NCBI GenBank assembly: GCA_030550495.1
Contig: JAUQPG010000011.1
Location: 1-45,212 of the forward strand
DNA: 45,212 bases
Reading direction: 5' to 3'
Source: Candidatus Bipolaricaulota bacterium
Lineage (GTDB): Bacteria; Bipolaricaulota; Bipolaricaulia; RBG-16-55-9; DRXL01
The notes under the pieces are model-generated. The model was not told the DNA's origin. It saw only the letters and a program-made list of their open reading frames with translations, and searched no databases. Positions 24,666-32,926 of the stretch are shown here, in pieces (the stretch's first letter is position 1; every line of letters begins with the position of its first letter). The translations under genes and the position numbers were made by a program.

Positions 24666-26702
24666 CTAGCGTAGATAAAGCTCTAGGCTGTTTTTCTGTG
24701 AGTCCCACAGGACCCCGACGCGCACCAATGCGTCGGGGAAGAGCTCAAGCTCTGCGCCGAGTTGCCCATCGTTCTGGGCGAAGACGCGCGCGCGTAGATG
24801 CTCGCTCAGCTCCGTCATCACGCCCACACGCCAGCCAAGACTGTTCCCCCAAAGGCGTTGCCCTGTGCGCGTCTGCGTCACTGCCCACAGAGAGAGCTCC
24901 AGCCAATTCTGAGAAGCTCTCCAACTCCCATGCCAGCCCAGCCCAATCTGATGGGAGATAAGCTCTTCTTCATCGCGCTGATAGAAGAGCGATAGGCTCT
25001 GGCGCGTGCTTAAGCTTGTGATGAGAGGCAGCGTCGCGGTTACGGACTGATGAGCGCTGGGGCCATCGCGCGCGATGAGGGCTTCGAGGGACGCTAAGAG
25101 CACGCGGTTCTCGTAGCGCACCGAGTATGAGGGCAGCAGCGTCTTCCAATTGAAGCCGAAGAGCACACTATAGAGATGCTGGCGCAACGCGTCGCTGCCA
25201 AACGTTAGTAGCCTGATGCTGTTTGAGCCTAAGATGGGCACGAGGATCTTTGGCTCCAGCGACGGGCGCGGGTCGTAAGGCGTGATGGGGTAGTCTGTGT
25301 CGGGAAAGCCATCCCAAGGCGGGAAGGGCTCCGGCTCGAGCTGCACAGGCTTCCAGCTACTGGGATCAGAACTTTCTGTGACTTCAAAGAATGAGCCGTC
25401 GGCGAGTCTGTATGCATAGGGCTTCAAGCCCCCATCGCGATCGGAGCTGAAGAGCACGAAGTGCCCATCAGAAGAGAATGTCGGGGCGAGGTCGACGGCG
25501 CGGTCGCGAGTGATTTGGGCAAAGGCCCTCACCCCTAGCCCCTCTCCTGTAGCCGGGGTGAGGGCCATAAGATAGATATCTTGGAACCCACCGCGGCGCC
25601 AGATCGAGAGAGCGAGTTGCTCGCCGTCGGGCGAGATCGCGAACGAATCTATAAAATAATCGTGCAAGGGGAACTCTTTGAGCGTCTCTAGCTGTTTTGT
25701 CTTGAGATCAAAGATTGCTAAGACCGGCCCCAGGTCGCCCCAGCGATGGCGAGCTAGTAAGACTTTTTGCCCGTCGGGGAAGAGCGCGGCTCGATAGATT
25801 CGTGCACCCTCCGTCAGACGAATCTCGCGTCGCGTCCTCGGATCGTAGAGATAGAGATCGCCGAAGAGATATGAGTGTTTGAAGATATCGTGCTTGATGA
25901 GGACCCTCACCCCTAGCCCCTCTCCCGTCGGTGCTGACGGGAGAGGGGAGCCATCAAGCGGGGTGAGGGCCTCGTACTCAGCAGCGAGCTGCGTAAACGA
26001 TGTGCCCGTCAGACGCCGAAAGATTCGATTGTAGTCGCTCCACAGCCCAAGCGATACCGTCGCGCGCAGGTCATTGGCTTGCAGTCGATGCCATTCCTTC
26101 AAAAAATCTGGACCGAAACGCTCCGCGAGATAGCGCACGAATCTATGTTCTCCTCCGATGCCAAGGCGCATGTCGGGCGGCGTGCTCAGGGCTTCTTCAG
26201 CAAGATACTCCCCGATCCCAGCGAGCAGCTCTGAAGATTTGAGATTGGGCAGAATGAGCTTGCCTAAGAGCGGACGCAGCGCCTCTGAAACACCGAAGAC
26301 AAAGTCCGCGCTCGCTAACTGCGCATAGAGCACAAAGACACTCTGCTGCACCCAGCTGGGGAACCTGGGATTAAAGTGCTCGGCGAGATCGGCTTGCGCG
26401 ACGCAGATCGTGATTCTGTCCTGAAAGACATCGAGCTCGCGATAGACAGTATCCGTAGCGTCGCAGAGCACGATGTCCACCGTGGCCTGAGGGGCATACC
26501 CCAACTGGCTATATACGAAGCGATACGCATCTTCCGCAGCGACGGCCGCTTCCTGAGCTAGTCCCTCTAGCCCCGCGGGGAACGTCACGCGGAAGTGCTC
26601 AGTATGGACGGTGTGCCAAGCTAAGCTTGGTTCGCCCAGTCTTTGGGCATGTCCTAGCCACGGCCACCAGACCAATACTATTACTATCGCGAAAGAGCGC
26701 AT
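24666..26702 (-). CDS. Exported pseudo-peptidase with TolB-like propeller
   Basis: Exported protein of 678 residues with a signal peptide (about 1-20), a peptidase-MA-like domain (about 25-250), a PD40/TolB-like propeller (SPDGEQLALS, FSSDGHFVLFSSDRDGG) and a shortened C-terminal beta-strand region. Aligned with the 29017-31770 relative, the zinc ligands of HELVH are replaced (Val124 and Gln128 for the two histidines, Leu125 for the catalytic Glu) and the distal Glu is Ala161, so it should not be an active protease. Two palindromic repeats lie in frame and add the peptide PTGEGLGVR or ATGEGLGVR. The role is unknown; a scaffold or regulator of the active relative is one idea. Confidence 0.8.
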   Translation of the reverse strand: MRSFAIVIVLVWWPWLGHAQRLGEPSLAWHTVHTEHFRVTFPAGLEGLAQEAAVAAEDAYRFVYSQLGYAPQATVDIVLCDATDTVYRELDVFQDRITICVAQADLAEHFNPRFPSWVQQSVFVLYAQLASADFVFGVSEALRPLLGKLILPNLKSSELLAGIGEYLAEEALSTPPDMRLGIGGEHRFVRYLAERFGPDFLKEWHRLQANDLRATVSLGLWSDYNRIFRRLTGTSFTQLAAEYEALTPLDGSPLPSAPTGEGLGVRVLIKHDIFKHSYLFGDLYLYDPRTRREIRLTEGARIYRAALFPDGQKVLLARHRWGDLGPVLAIFDLKTKQLETLKEFPLHDYFIDSFAISPDGEQLALSIWRRGGFQDIYLMALTPATGEGLGVRAFAQITRDRAVDLAPTFSSDGHFVLFSSDRDGGLKPYAYRLADGSFFEVTESSDPSSWKPVQLEPEPFPPWDGFPDTDYPITPYDPRPSLEPKILVPILGSNSIRLLTFGSDALRQHLYSVLFGFNWKTLLPSYSVRYENRVLLASLEALIARDGPSAHQSVTATLPLITSLSTRQSLSLFYQRDEEELISHQIGLGWHGSWRASQNWLELSLWAVTQTRTGQRLWGNSLGWRVGVMTELSEHLRARVFAQNDGQLGAELELFPDALVRVGVLWDSQKNSLELYLR
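25524..25566. repeat. Palindromic repeat inside a coding region (copy 1)
   Basis: Perfect 12-base arms GGCCCTCACCCC (25524-25535) and GGGGTGAGGGCC (25555-25566) around TAGCCCCTCTCCTGTAGCC. It is translated on the minus strand as part of ALTPATGEGLGVRAFA. The relative encoded at 29017-31770 lacks it at the matching loop. Confidence 0.9.
25902..25971. repeat. Palindromic repeat inside a coding region (copy 2)
   Basis: Outer arms GACCCTCACCCC (25902-25913) and GGGGTGAGGGCC (25960-25971), one mismatch, enclose a perfect 13-base stem CCCCTCTCCCGTC/GACGGGAGAGGGG (25917-25929/25936-25948). It is translated in frame as SPLPSAPTGEGLGVRV at the junction of the peptidase-like domain and the propeller. 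Confidence 0.9.
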
Positions 26703-26747
26703 ATCTTATTGTACGCCCTAGGGCGGGGGGAAGGGCAAACGCTAGAC

Positions 26748-26776
26748 TTGTCAAGATTGGCACCAGACGCTATAAT
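26748..26776 (+). promoter_or_regulatory. Strong predicted sigma70-type promoter
   Basis: TTGTCA at 26748-26753, exactly 17 bases, then a perfect TATAAT at 26771-26776. The start would be near 26783, followed by GAGGTGG (26793-26799) and ATG 26806. The CTTGTCAAG around the -35 is close to self-complementary and also presents TTGACA to the minus strand, but no minus-strand -10 fits. Confidence 0.8.
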
Positions 26777-26805
26777 TTCGCTCACCATAAGCGAGGTGGC
26801 TTGCT

Positions 26806-27564
26806 ATGCAGCGATGGTTATCTCTCGCGGTGCTTGGTGTGCTTGTAGTTGGTTGGCCGAGCTCCTCCGCGCAACCCCCGGACATCTCCGGCGCATGGGC
26901 CCAACTCCAAGTCACGTCTTCTATAACAAACGCCCCGGTGCTGGGCACAATTAACCTGAAGACGTTGACCACCATACGCCTCGAGGTCACGCAGAAGGGC
27001 ACGGATCTCTCTATAGTCTTTGAGCCGTGCGCGGTGGAGAGCGAGAGCAGCTCCCCGTTTTTTAAAGTCATCTTTCCTGAAGCGTTTGTGAAACATATGG
27101 GGATTGACACCAAGCCCGCGCGACTCGAATCTCAAGAGAACAGTTGGCAGCTCTTCCAGCCGCGCTATACGATTGTGCGCGGCGTGAAGCTGCAAGACCC
27201 AGAGAAAGATCCGCTCCCCACTGATCCCAACGATCCGAGAATCTTCGACCAAGACAAGGACGGCAAGCCAGGCATGACGATCCGTGTGAACGTGCTCGGC
27301 TTCATCGAAGGGGAGATCTATATCATTCAGAGAGATTGGAACAGCCTGCGCAGCACGACGCTCAACACCATGATCATTGACGGTTTGATCGAATGGGGCA
27401 GCGAGCAGGTCGTGCTTGGGGCGAGCAACCCATTGTTAGCCGGCCAGAGCGAGAACATTCCCGATCCCAAGAAAGAGAACAGCTACTTCCGCACCACGCG
27501 GGTTGAACCCAACACGACGTGCGAGCAGATCGTGAAGAATCGCGATAAGCTCTTCGCCCGGTGA
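26806..27564 (+). CDS. Secreted protein of unknown function
   Basis: Not recognised. The 252-residue protein has a signal peptide with likely cleavage near SSSAQP (about residue 22) and a mostly beta-strand body. A DPNDPRIFDQDKDGKPG segment (about 133-149) resembles a calcium-binding aspartate loop of the dockerin or thrombospondin-3 kind. Two cysteines occur, in FEPCAVE and NTTCEQ. It has its own strong promoter and ribosome site and ends at the start of the subtilase gene, with which it forms a two-gene operon; it might be a partner, inhibitor or co-secreted factor of that protease. Confidence 0.75.
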   Translation: MQRWLSLAVLGVLVVGWPSSSAQPPDISGAWAQLQVTSSITNAPVLGTINLKTLTTIRLEVTQKGTDLSIVFEPCAVESESSSPFFKVIFPEAFVKHMGIDTKPARLESQENSWQLFQPRYTIVRGVKLQDPEKDPLPTDPNDPRIFDQDKDGKPGMTIRVNVLGFIEGEIYIIQRDWNSLRSTTLNTMIIDGLIEWGSEQVVLGASNPLLAGQSENIPDPKKENSYFRTTRVEPNTTCEQIVKNRDKLFAR

Positions 27565-27569
27565 TCACT

Positions 27570-29015
27570 ATGCGATGGACTCACTGGATGCTCTTAGCTT
27601 TCCTCGGAGTAGTCTTTGCGCTAACGGCACATGGGGAGCGCGCGACGCCCATTGCGACGAAGATCACGCCCTTCGTCCAAGCAGCGCTCGCTCAGGGCCG
27701 ACATGCTGACGTCTTGGTCATTCTCAAAGACCAAGCGCGCTTACGCGACACCCAGCACTTCGCGACACAGCTAGAGCGCGGACGTTACGTCTACGAGACG
27801 CTCACCAAGACCGCGCTCCGTTCCCAACAAGCACTTCGAGCTGAGCTTGACGCCAAGGGGATTCCCTATCGAGCTCACTATCTCGTCAATATGATCGCTA
27901 TTCCCAACGCTAATGCAGATTTAGTGCGTACCCTTGCAGCGCGAGATGACGTGGTGCGCATCGAGCTCAATCCCAGAGTGAAGAAGCCCGCGCTGTACGT
28001 CGAGCCTGAGCAACAACAGCAGACTGTAATTCCATGGAACCTCGCGCTCATCAATGCTGATAAAGTCTGGGAGATGGGCATCACGGGCAAGGGCGTGGTC
28101 GTCGCTGGGGCCGATACGGGGGTTGATTGGCTCCATCCGGCGTTAATAAATCAATATCGCGGCTACAGCGGCGAGGACGAGATCGCTGATCATAACTATA
28201 ATTGGTTCGATACCCTCGAGAACTCTCCAGAGCCCATCGATCCCGGCGCTCACGGCACACTGACCCTGGGGGTCGTCGTTGGCGATGAACCCGAACAGGT
28301 TCGCACAGGGGTTGCGTTCGAGTCCCAATGGATCGCATGTCGCAATATGGACTATGACGGTTTTGGCACACCGGAGCGCTATATCGGGTGTATGGAGTTT
28401 TTCTTGGCTCCATTTCCGTTGGATGGCGACCCTATGACCCAGGGCGATCCCAGCAGAGCCCCGCAAGTGATCAATAACTCATGGGGGTGCCCACCGCACG
28501 AGGGCTGTGAGCCCGATACGTTAAAAGAAGCTGTCGAGCATGTGCGCGCTGCGGGGATTCTCTTCGTGGCAGCGGCGGGCAACGAAGGGCCAAGCTGTAG
28601 CTCCGTGATGGACCCGCCGGCGATCTACGAAGCGGCTTTTACAGTCGGCGCGACAACCCGCGACGATAGGATCGCGCATTTTAGCAGTCGTGGACCGGTG
28701 ACGCTTTGGGGCACAGAGCAGATCGAGCCGGACGTGAGCGCACCGGGTGTGGGCATTCGCGGCCCCATGCCGGGAGGGAGCTATCTCAGTGTCGGGGGGA
28801 CTTCGCTCGCTGCGCCGCACGTGACGGGAATCGCAGCGCTGATGCTATCCGCTGCGCCGCATCTGAAGGGCCGCGTCGAAGTCCTCGAGGAGCTGATCCG
28901 CCAGACAGCCGTGCCCAAAGTCGGCGACTGCGGCGGCGACCGGCCGAATAACTCATACGGTTGGGGGCGAGTCGACGCGCTCGCGGCCGTGAAAGCTGCG
29001 CTGGAAGCGAAATAG
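27570..29015 (+). CDS. Secreted subtilisin-like serine protease (S8)
   Basis: Endopeptidase with signal peptide (about 1-22), an inhibitor-I9-like propeptide (about 35-135, VLVILKDQARL to DDVVRIELNP) and a subtilase domain. The triad is visible: Asp in AGADTGVDWLHP (about 182), His in GAHGTLTLG (about 227) and Ser in GGTSLAAPHV (about 412), with the oxyanion Asn in AAAGNEGP. Several cysteines (CRNMD, IGCME, GCPPHEGC, SCSS, DCGG) suggest disulfides. I start at ATG 27570 with GGTGA 5 bases upstream; GTG 27561, overlapping the previous stop as GTGA, is also possible. The 3' end meets the convergent gene at 29017. Confidence 0.92.
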   Translation: MRWTHWMLLAFLGVVFALTAHGERATPIATKITPFVQAALAQGRHADVLVILKDQARLRDTQHFATQLERGRYVYETLTKTALRSQQALRAELDAKGIPYRAHYLVNMIAIPNANADLVRTLAARDDVVRIELNPRVKKPALYVEPEQQQQTVIPWNLALINADKVWEMGITGKGVVVAGADTGVDWLHPALINQYRGYSGEDEIADHNYNWFDTLENSPEPIDPGAHGTLTLGVVVGDEPEQVRTGVAFESQWIACRNMDYDGFGTPERYIGCMEFFLAPFPLDGDPMTQGDPSRAPQVINNSWGCPPHEGCEPDTLKEAVEHVRAAGILFVAAAGNEGPSCSSVMDPPAIYEAAFTVGATTRDDRIAHFSSRGPVTLWGTEQIEPDVSAPGVGIRGPMPGGSYLSVGGTSLAAPHVTGIAALMLSAAPHLKGRVEVLEELIRQTAVPKVGDCGGDRPNNSYGWGRVDALAAVKAALEAK

Positions 29016-29016
29016 T

Positions 29017-31770
29017 TCACATTCCCGCAGTCAGATAGAAGCTTGGGGTGGGCTCACCCAGCCCCTGCGCGATTCCCACTCGCAACGCCCAATTCACGAA
29101 ATACCCCGTTGTCAGAGATACACTGATCTCGGCTCCAAAGCCGACCTTCAGATTAGCTATATCGAGCGTCTCCCCAGCAAGGCCAGCTTCGACAAAGACC
29201 CCGCCGCGCACGTCATCGAAGAAGACGGGCCAATAGCCCAGTGCACGCTCAATCGTCGCTAATGGGAATCTATATTCAAGCGAAGCAATGAGCGCTTGCT
29301 TGCCTTGCTGGACTTTTTCGGCAAAGCCCCGCAGCGCAAACTCTCCCATGTGCCCGCCAAGCGAAAAGCCGTCTTCGGGTTTCTCCGCGTCGCTCCACCC
29401 GCCGACAAACTTTACGCCTAGCGTGTGCGTCTCAACGAGCGGGAGCCGAAAGACTTCGCTGAGCGTCACCGTCAGCCGACGATACAGCTTAGCATCGCTA
29501 GGGCTTTTAAGCTCGCCCTTTACAGAGACTGAGAGCGTATCGCGCCACAGATCATCCCCGTGTACGCTTTGATAACTGTACTGCGCTGCGTAAGTATCTT
29601 CCGTCCAGGGGGCGGGATGGTCTGGCTCTTTCGCTGGACGATCCGAATGGCTGTAGCTGGCCCTCAGCCATTGCTGCTGAAAGATGCTTAGCGTCAACGG
29701 CATCACAGCGCTGATCTTTTGGGTGCGCCCGTCGCGCGTGTCACTCACTGAAAGCGAGAGCACGGGCAGGAAGTGCGCGAGCATATAGTCAACGCTATAG
29801 AACGGCTTGCCCTGCTCGAAGTCCCAGCCCGCTATGAGCTGATACGCCTGCTTGCCCAAGACGTCTTGCCCGAAGGTGACGATCCCGACGGACTTGCCAT
29901 CGCTGAAAGGGAGCCAGAGCTTGGGCAAGAGCGACGGGATCATATCGTAGGGCTTGATAGAGAAGTTCGTCTTCTGGAAGCCGGACCATTGGGGAAGCGT
30001 CTCTTTTTGAATGCTGACGGGCTTCCAGCTTTGCGGATCAAAAGACATGAGATAGATATCGTAGCCGTCGCTGCCGTAGCTTGTAAACGCGATCTGTGTG
30101 CTGTCAGGCGAGACGGCGGGATCGAACGCGCCCGTGAGCACATTCGTCACTTTATAGAATGAGCCGTCGCTGAGCTTATACGCATAGAGATTGGCGACAC
30201 GATAGTCGTCCCTATCAGAGCTGAAGAGCAGATACTGCCCATCGGGCGAGAAGCTGGGGTCTAAATCTTCGTCTTTGTCCTGGGTGATGGGCGTAAGCTC
30301 GCCGCTCTCGATATCTAACAGATAGATATCTTGATATCCGCCGCGCCGCCAGAGCGACAGAGCTAAGATTTTGCTGTCGGGCGAGACAGCAAGCGAGTGC
30401 ACGGTGACGCTGTTGTCAGCAAATTCTTTGACGGGCGTGATCTTTCCGGATTGTAAATCGAGCTTTGAGATAGCAGTACTTGCGTCGCGTCCGATGTGAT
30501 GCGCAAAGTAGATCGTCTGGCCATCGGGAGCAAAGACAGCGACATAGGCCCGCGCGCCGTGGGTGAGACGTCGCTCGCTCTTCTTCTCTAGATCGTAGAG
30601 ATATATGTCGCTGAAAGCGTAATAGAATCCGTGAAAATCGAGCTTGGTGTAGAGTACGGAGCGCCCATCGGGCGAGAAAGACGGCAGCTCTGCTGGACCG
30701 AAGAGGATCTCGCGATCGTTCTCGCCGTCAGCGTTGATCATTCTGAGTCCAATGCGTCCTGGCCTGCGGTGCTGGTAGACAATCTCTTTTCCGTCGGGCG
30801 ACCATGAGGGCTGCATACTCAGCCAGCCGAGTCTTGTTAAGCGTAGGCTTGCTGTGAGGCCCTCGCGGGTGATCGCTTCGATTTCTGAAGAGAATTTCTG
30901 GCGTAGCCAGCCACGAAAGCCCGCGTAAACTTCATCAGCGGACTTGCCCAAAGCTCTCTTCAAGATCGTGTCAAAGTTGTCACCGAAGAAGACAAGAGAG
31001 AGCGCATTGACCAAGCTCCCAGAGTTGAAGTCATTGAATTTCTTCATGCTCTCTGGGCCATAGGTCTCTTCGATGTAGCGAAGGAACCACGAGCTGAAGT
31101 TATAGACGAGCAGGCCCACCGGCGGCCACGCCACGCGATTATAATAGCGCGAGATCTCATCGAATCTGGGAATCTTATTGTCTAAGACCATCTGGCGGAC
31201 CATCATGATCGTATTAGCGTCATTGAGGCGTGACTCGCCCAAGTGCTTATATTTTTCGTAGACGGCTAAGCCCTCAATGAACGTGATGGGCTTGTTCATA
31301 TTGGGCAGAACGATTCTTCCGAAGATCGCGCGCAGCAACGCGTTGACCCCCGTAGCAATGTCCAGGTCCAAGATGTGTACAAGCTCGTGATAGACAAGCA
31401 TCTTAAGCCAGCTCTCTAAGCGCACGTTGGCCCAATCGGCCAGGCGCATCTGCGCCGGGCCGATATAAATAGTGTTCTGCGGGACGGGTGTCGCTGATCC
31501 AACGATCTCGTCAATAAAGTCAACGATGACGATATAAATCTTCTCAGCAGGAGCTTTGCCAAACTCTTTTTGAATGATTTCGTAAGACTCTTCGGCGACG
31601 GTCGCGGTCTCGTGGGCGATGTTCTCTAGACCCTGATGGAAGACGATAATAAAGTGCGGCGTCTCCAGCTGATGCCACACAAGCGCCGGGTCGAAGATCG
31701 TGATCTGGGCATAGCTCACAAGAGAGCTGCATGCTCCGAGAAGCGTTAGAATCAGAAAGCGACGCATCAT
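29017..31770 (-). CDS. Exported peptidase-MA-like protein with TolB-like propeller and outer-membrane barrel
   Basis: A 917-residue exported protein. After a signal peptide (about 1-21) comes a gluzincin-type peptidase-MA-like domain with HELVH at 128-132 and the third ligand Glu166 in FIEGLAVYEKY. A TolB-like propeller follows (about 310-600), with many SPDG motifs and FSSDRDDY. The C-terminal ~290 residues alternate like an outer-membrane BamA/surface-antigen barrel (SLEYRFPLATIER, GGVFVEAGLAG). It could cleave proteins at the outer membrane, perhaps with the propeller selecting substrates. ATG 31770 follows AAAGGAGG. It is second in an operon after the barrel protein at 31792-32799, with a 21-base gap. 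Confidence 0.85.
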   Translation of the reverse strand: MMRRFLILTLLGACSSLVSYAQITIFDPALVWHQLETPHFIIVFHQGLENIAHETATVAEESYEIIQKEFGKAPAEKIYIVIVDFIDEIVGSATPVPQNTIYIGPAQMRLADWANVRLESWLKMLVYHELVHILDLDIATGVNALLRAIFGRIVLPNMNKPITFIEGLAVYEKYKHLGESRLNDANTIMMVRQMVLDNKIPRFDEISRYYNRVAWPPVGLLVYNFSSWFLRYIEETYGPESMKKFNDFNSGSLVNALSLVFFGDNFDTILKRALGKSADEVYAGFRGWLRQKFSSEIEAITREGLTASLRLTRLGWLSMQPSWSPDGKEIVYQHRRPGRIGLRMINADGENDREILFGPAELPSFSPDGRSVLYTKLDFHGFYYAFSDIYLYDLEKKSERRLTHGARAYVAVFAPDGQTIYFAHHIGRDASTAISKLDLQSGKITPVKEFADNSVTVHSLAVSPDSKILALSLWRRGGYQDIYLLDIESGELTPITQDKDEDLDPSFSPDGQYLLFSSDRDDYRVANLYAYKLSDGSFYKVTNVLTGAFDPAVSPDSTQIAFTSYGSDGYDIYLMSFDPQSWKPVSIQKETLPQWSGFQKTNFSIKPYDMIPSLLPKLWLPFSDGKSVGIVTFGQDVLGKQAYQLIAGWDFEQGKPFYSVDYMLAHFLPVLSLSVSDTRDGRTQKISAVMPLTLSIFQQQWLRASYSHSDRPAKEPDHPAPWTEDTYAAQYSYQSVHGDDLWRDTLSVSVKGELKSPSDAKLYRRLTVTLSEVFRLPLVETHTLGVKFVGGWSDAEKPEDGFSLGGHMGEFALRGFAEKVQQGKQALIASLEYRFPLATIERALGYWPVFFDDVRGGVFVEAGLAGETLDIANLKVGFGAEISVSLTTGYFVNWALRVGIAQGLGEPTPSFYLTAGM

Positions 31771-31791
31771 GGGAGACCTCCTTTATTTATT

Positions 31792-32799
31792 TTAGAAGCT
31801 AAAGAGAAAGTGAAACTGCCCATCGCGGGTGAAGACGAAGTCCGCACGAGCTTGAGTGCCCAATTTGTCCAGAGAGATCAAGACGCTCAATCCCCAGGAG
31901 AGCTGGTTCTTCCAGACGAGCTTGCCTTCGCCTTGAGTGCTGCAGCAAGGCAGTTCAGTCTTCCCCATACTGACGACTTGGAGAGAGACAGCCCCTTGCG
32001 CAAGAAGCTCCACCGGGGGCAACAAAGGTACAGTCACTGGGATTGCTATGACGTCGAAAGCTCGCTCAAACTGCACCCTCCAGAATTGCTCACCCTTGAG
32101 TGAAGAGCTCTCGCCCTTGACGCCCTGCACGAAGAGAAAGCCTGGGAACTTGCCCTTGTTTTCAAGGGTGCCGTAGCTGACGCCGAGACTCAGAAGCTCG
32201 CGGCGCAGCGAGAGCCGAGTTTGGCTGTAGCGAAACTCCAACGGCAAGACACCCAACTGCCACCAGCCTTGCAGCGTTTGCTGGGAGAATCCCAGCTCGA
32301 TCCCAAAGGGCAACGCAAAGCTTCGATGTGACTCCCAAGCTATGTAAGCGATCTCAGGGGGATGAAGATCTTCAGTCCAGGGCCAGAGCGTCCCGAAGAA
32401 CCCACTGACGAGAGAGCGCGAGCTGCCACCCAGCTCGCGTTCCCATAGGCCTTCTCCGAACCAATCGCGCACGAAGGGCAACCCTTGAGAGAGGTCCAGC
32501 ATAGCTTTGACTCCGGCTTCGCCTACGCGCCCTAAGACCGGCGTGCGCGGCCAGTCAAGTATTGCAAGCTTTATATCCCCAAAACTGAGCCCAGCCTTGT
32601 AGCGAATCTTCTGGCTCTGCAAGCCGTAAGCTAATCCCAGTGACGGCTCTAGCCAAGCGAAGAGCTTGTAGCTCCCCTCAGCGCCAAGCAGCAGCCCATC
32701 AACGCTGTTCTCTTCAATGATAGGGGTGAAGCTCTGCGCTGCTGACGAGAATGAGACCGCTATAAGCAGCACAGCTAGGGCAATAAAGATTCTTCTCAT
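31792..32799 (-). CDS. Outer-membrane beta-barrel-like protein
   Basis: Not assigned to a named family. The 335-residue protein has a signal peptide (cleavage near SSAAQS, about residue 21). It has many amphipathic strands with aromatic ends (SLGLAYGLQSQKIRYKAG, EFRYSQTRLSLRREL) and ends HFLFSF, with the terminal phenylalanine expected of an outer-membrane barrel. Two adjacent cysteines occur in LPCCSTQG. ATG 32799 follows AAGGAGG. It is the first gene of an operon with the peptidase-MA protein, so the two may act together at the outer membrane. Confidence 0.75.
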   Translation of the reverse strand: MRRIFIALAVLLIAVSFSSAAQSFTPIIEENSVDGLLLGAEGSYKLFAWLEPSLGLAYGLQSQKIRYKAGLSFGDIKLAILDWPRTPVLGRVGEAGVKAMLDLSQGLPFVRDWFGEGLWERELGGSSRSLVSGFFGTLWPWTEDLHPPEIAYIAWESHRSFALPFGIELGFSQQTLQGWWQLGVLPLEFRYSQTRLSLRRELLSLGVSYGTLENKGKFPGFLFVQGVKGESSSLKGEQFWRVQFERAFDVIAIPVTVPLLPPVELLAQGAVSLQVVSMGKTELPCCSTQGEGKLVWKNQLSWGLSVLISLDKLGTQARADFVFTRDGQFHFLFSF

Positions 32800-32823
32800 A
32801 AAGCCTCCTTGGCTCTTTCTCTC

Positions 32824-32853
32824 ATTCTAAAGATTGAGAGCTGTAGCAGTCAA
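32824..32853 (-). promoter_or_regulatory. Predicted promoter for the outer-membrane operon
   Basis: On the minus strand, TTGACT (32853-32848), an 18-base spacer and TAGAAT (32829-32824), 24 bases before ATG 32799. It lies in the divergent gap with murF. Confidence 0.6.
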
Positions 32854-32911
32854 ATAGTTCTGCAAATCCCCGGCGCAAAGGACGCCAGTCCATGCTTGCT
32901 CTCTCAGAGTG

Positions 32912-32917
32912 TATTAT
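32912..32917 (+). promoter_or_regulatory. Possible -10 of a near-leaderless murF transcript
   Basis: TATTAT at 32912-32917 lies 9 bases before ATG 32927, so transcription would begin within 2-3 bases of the start codon. No ribosome site is present and no convincing -35 is seen. Confidence 0.35.
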
Positions 32918-32926
32918 GCTGCAAGC

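Noticed and set aside
25524-25971. The TGEGLGVR peptide as a functional protein motif
   Set aside because: Both copies coincide exactly with DNA palindromes also found between genes, so the peptide is a by-product of the repeat.
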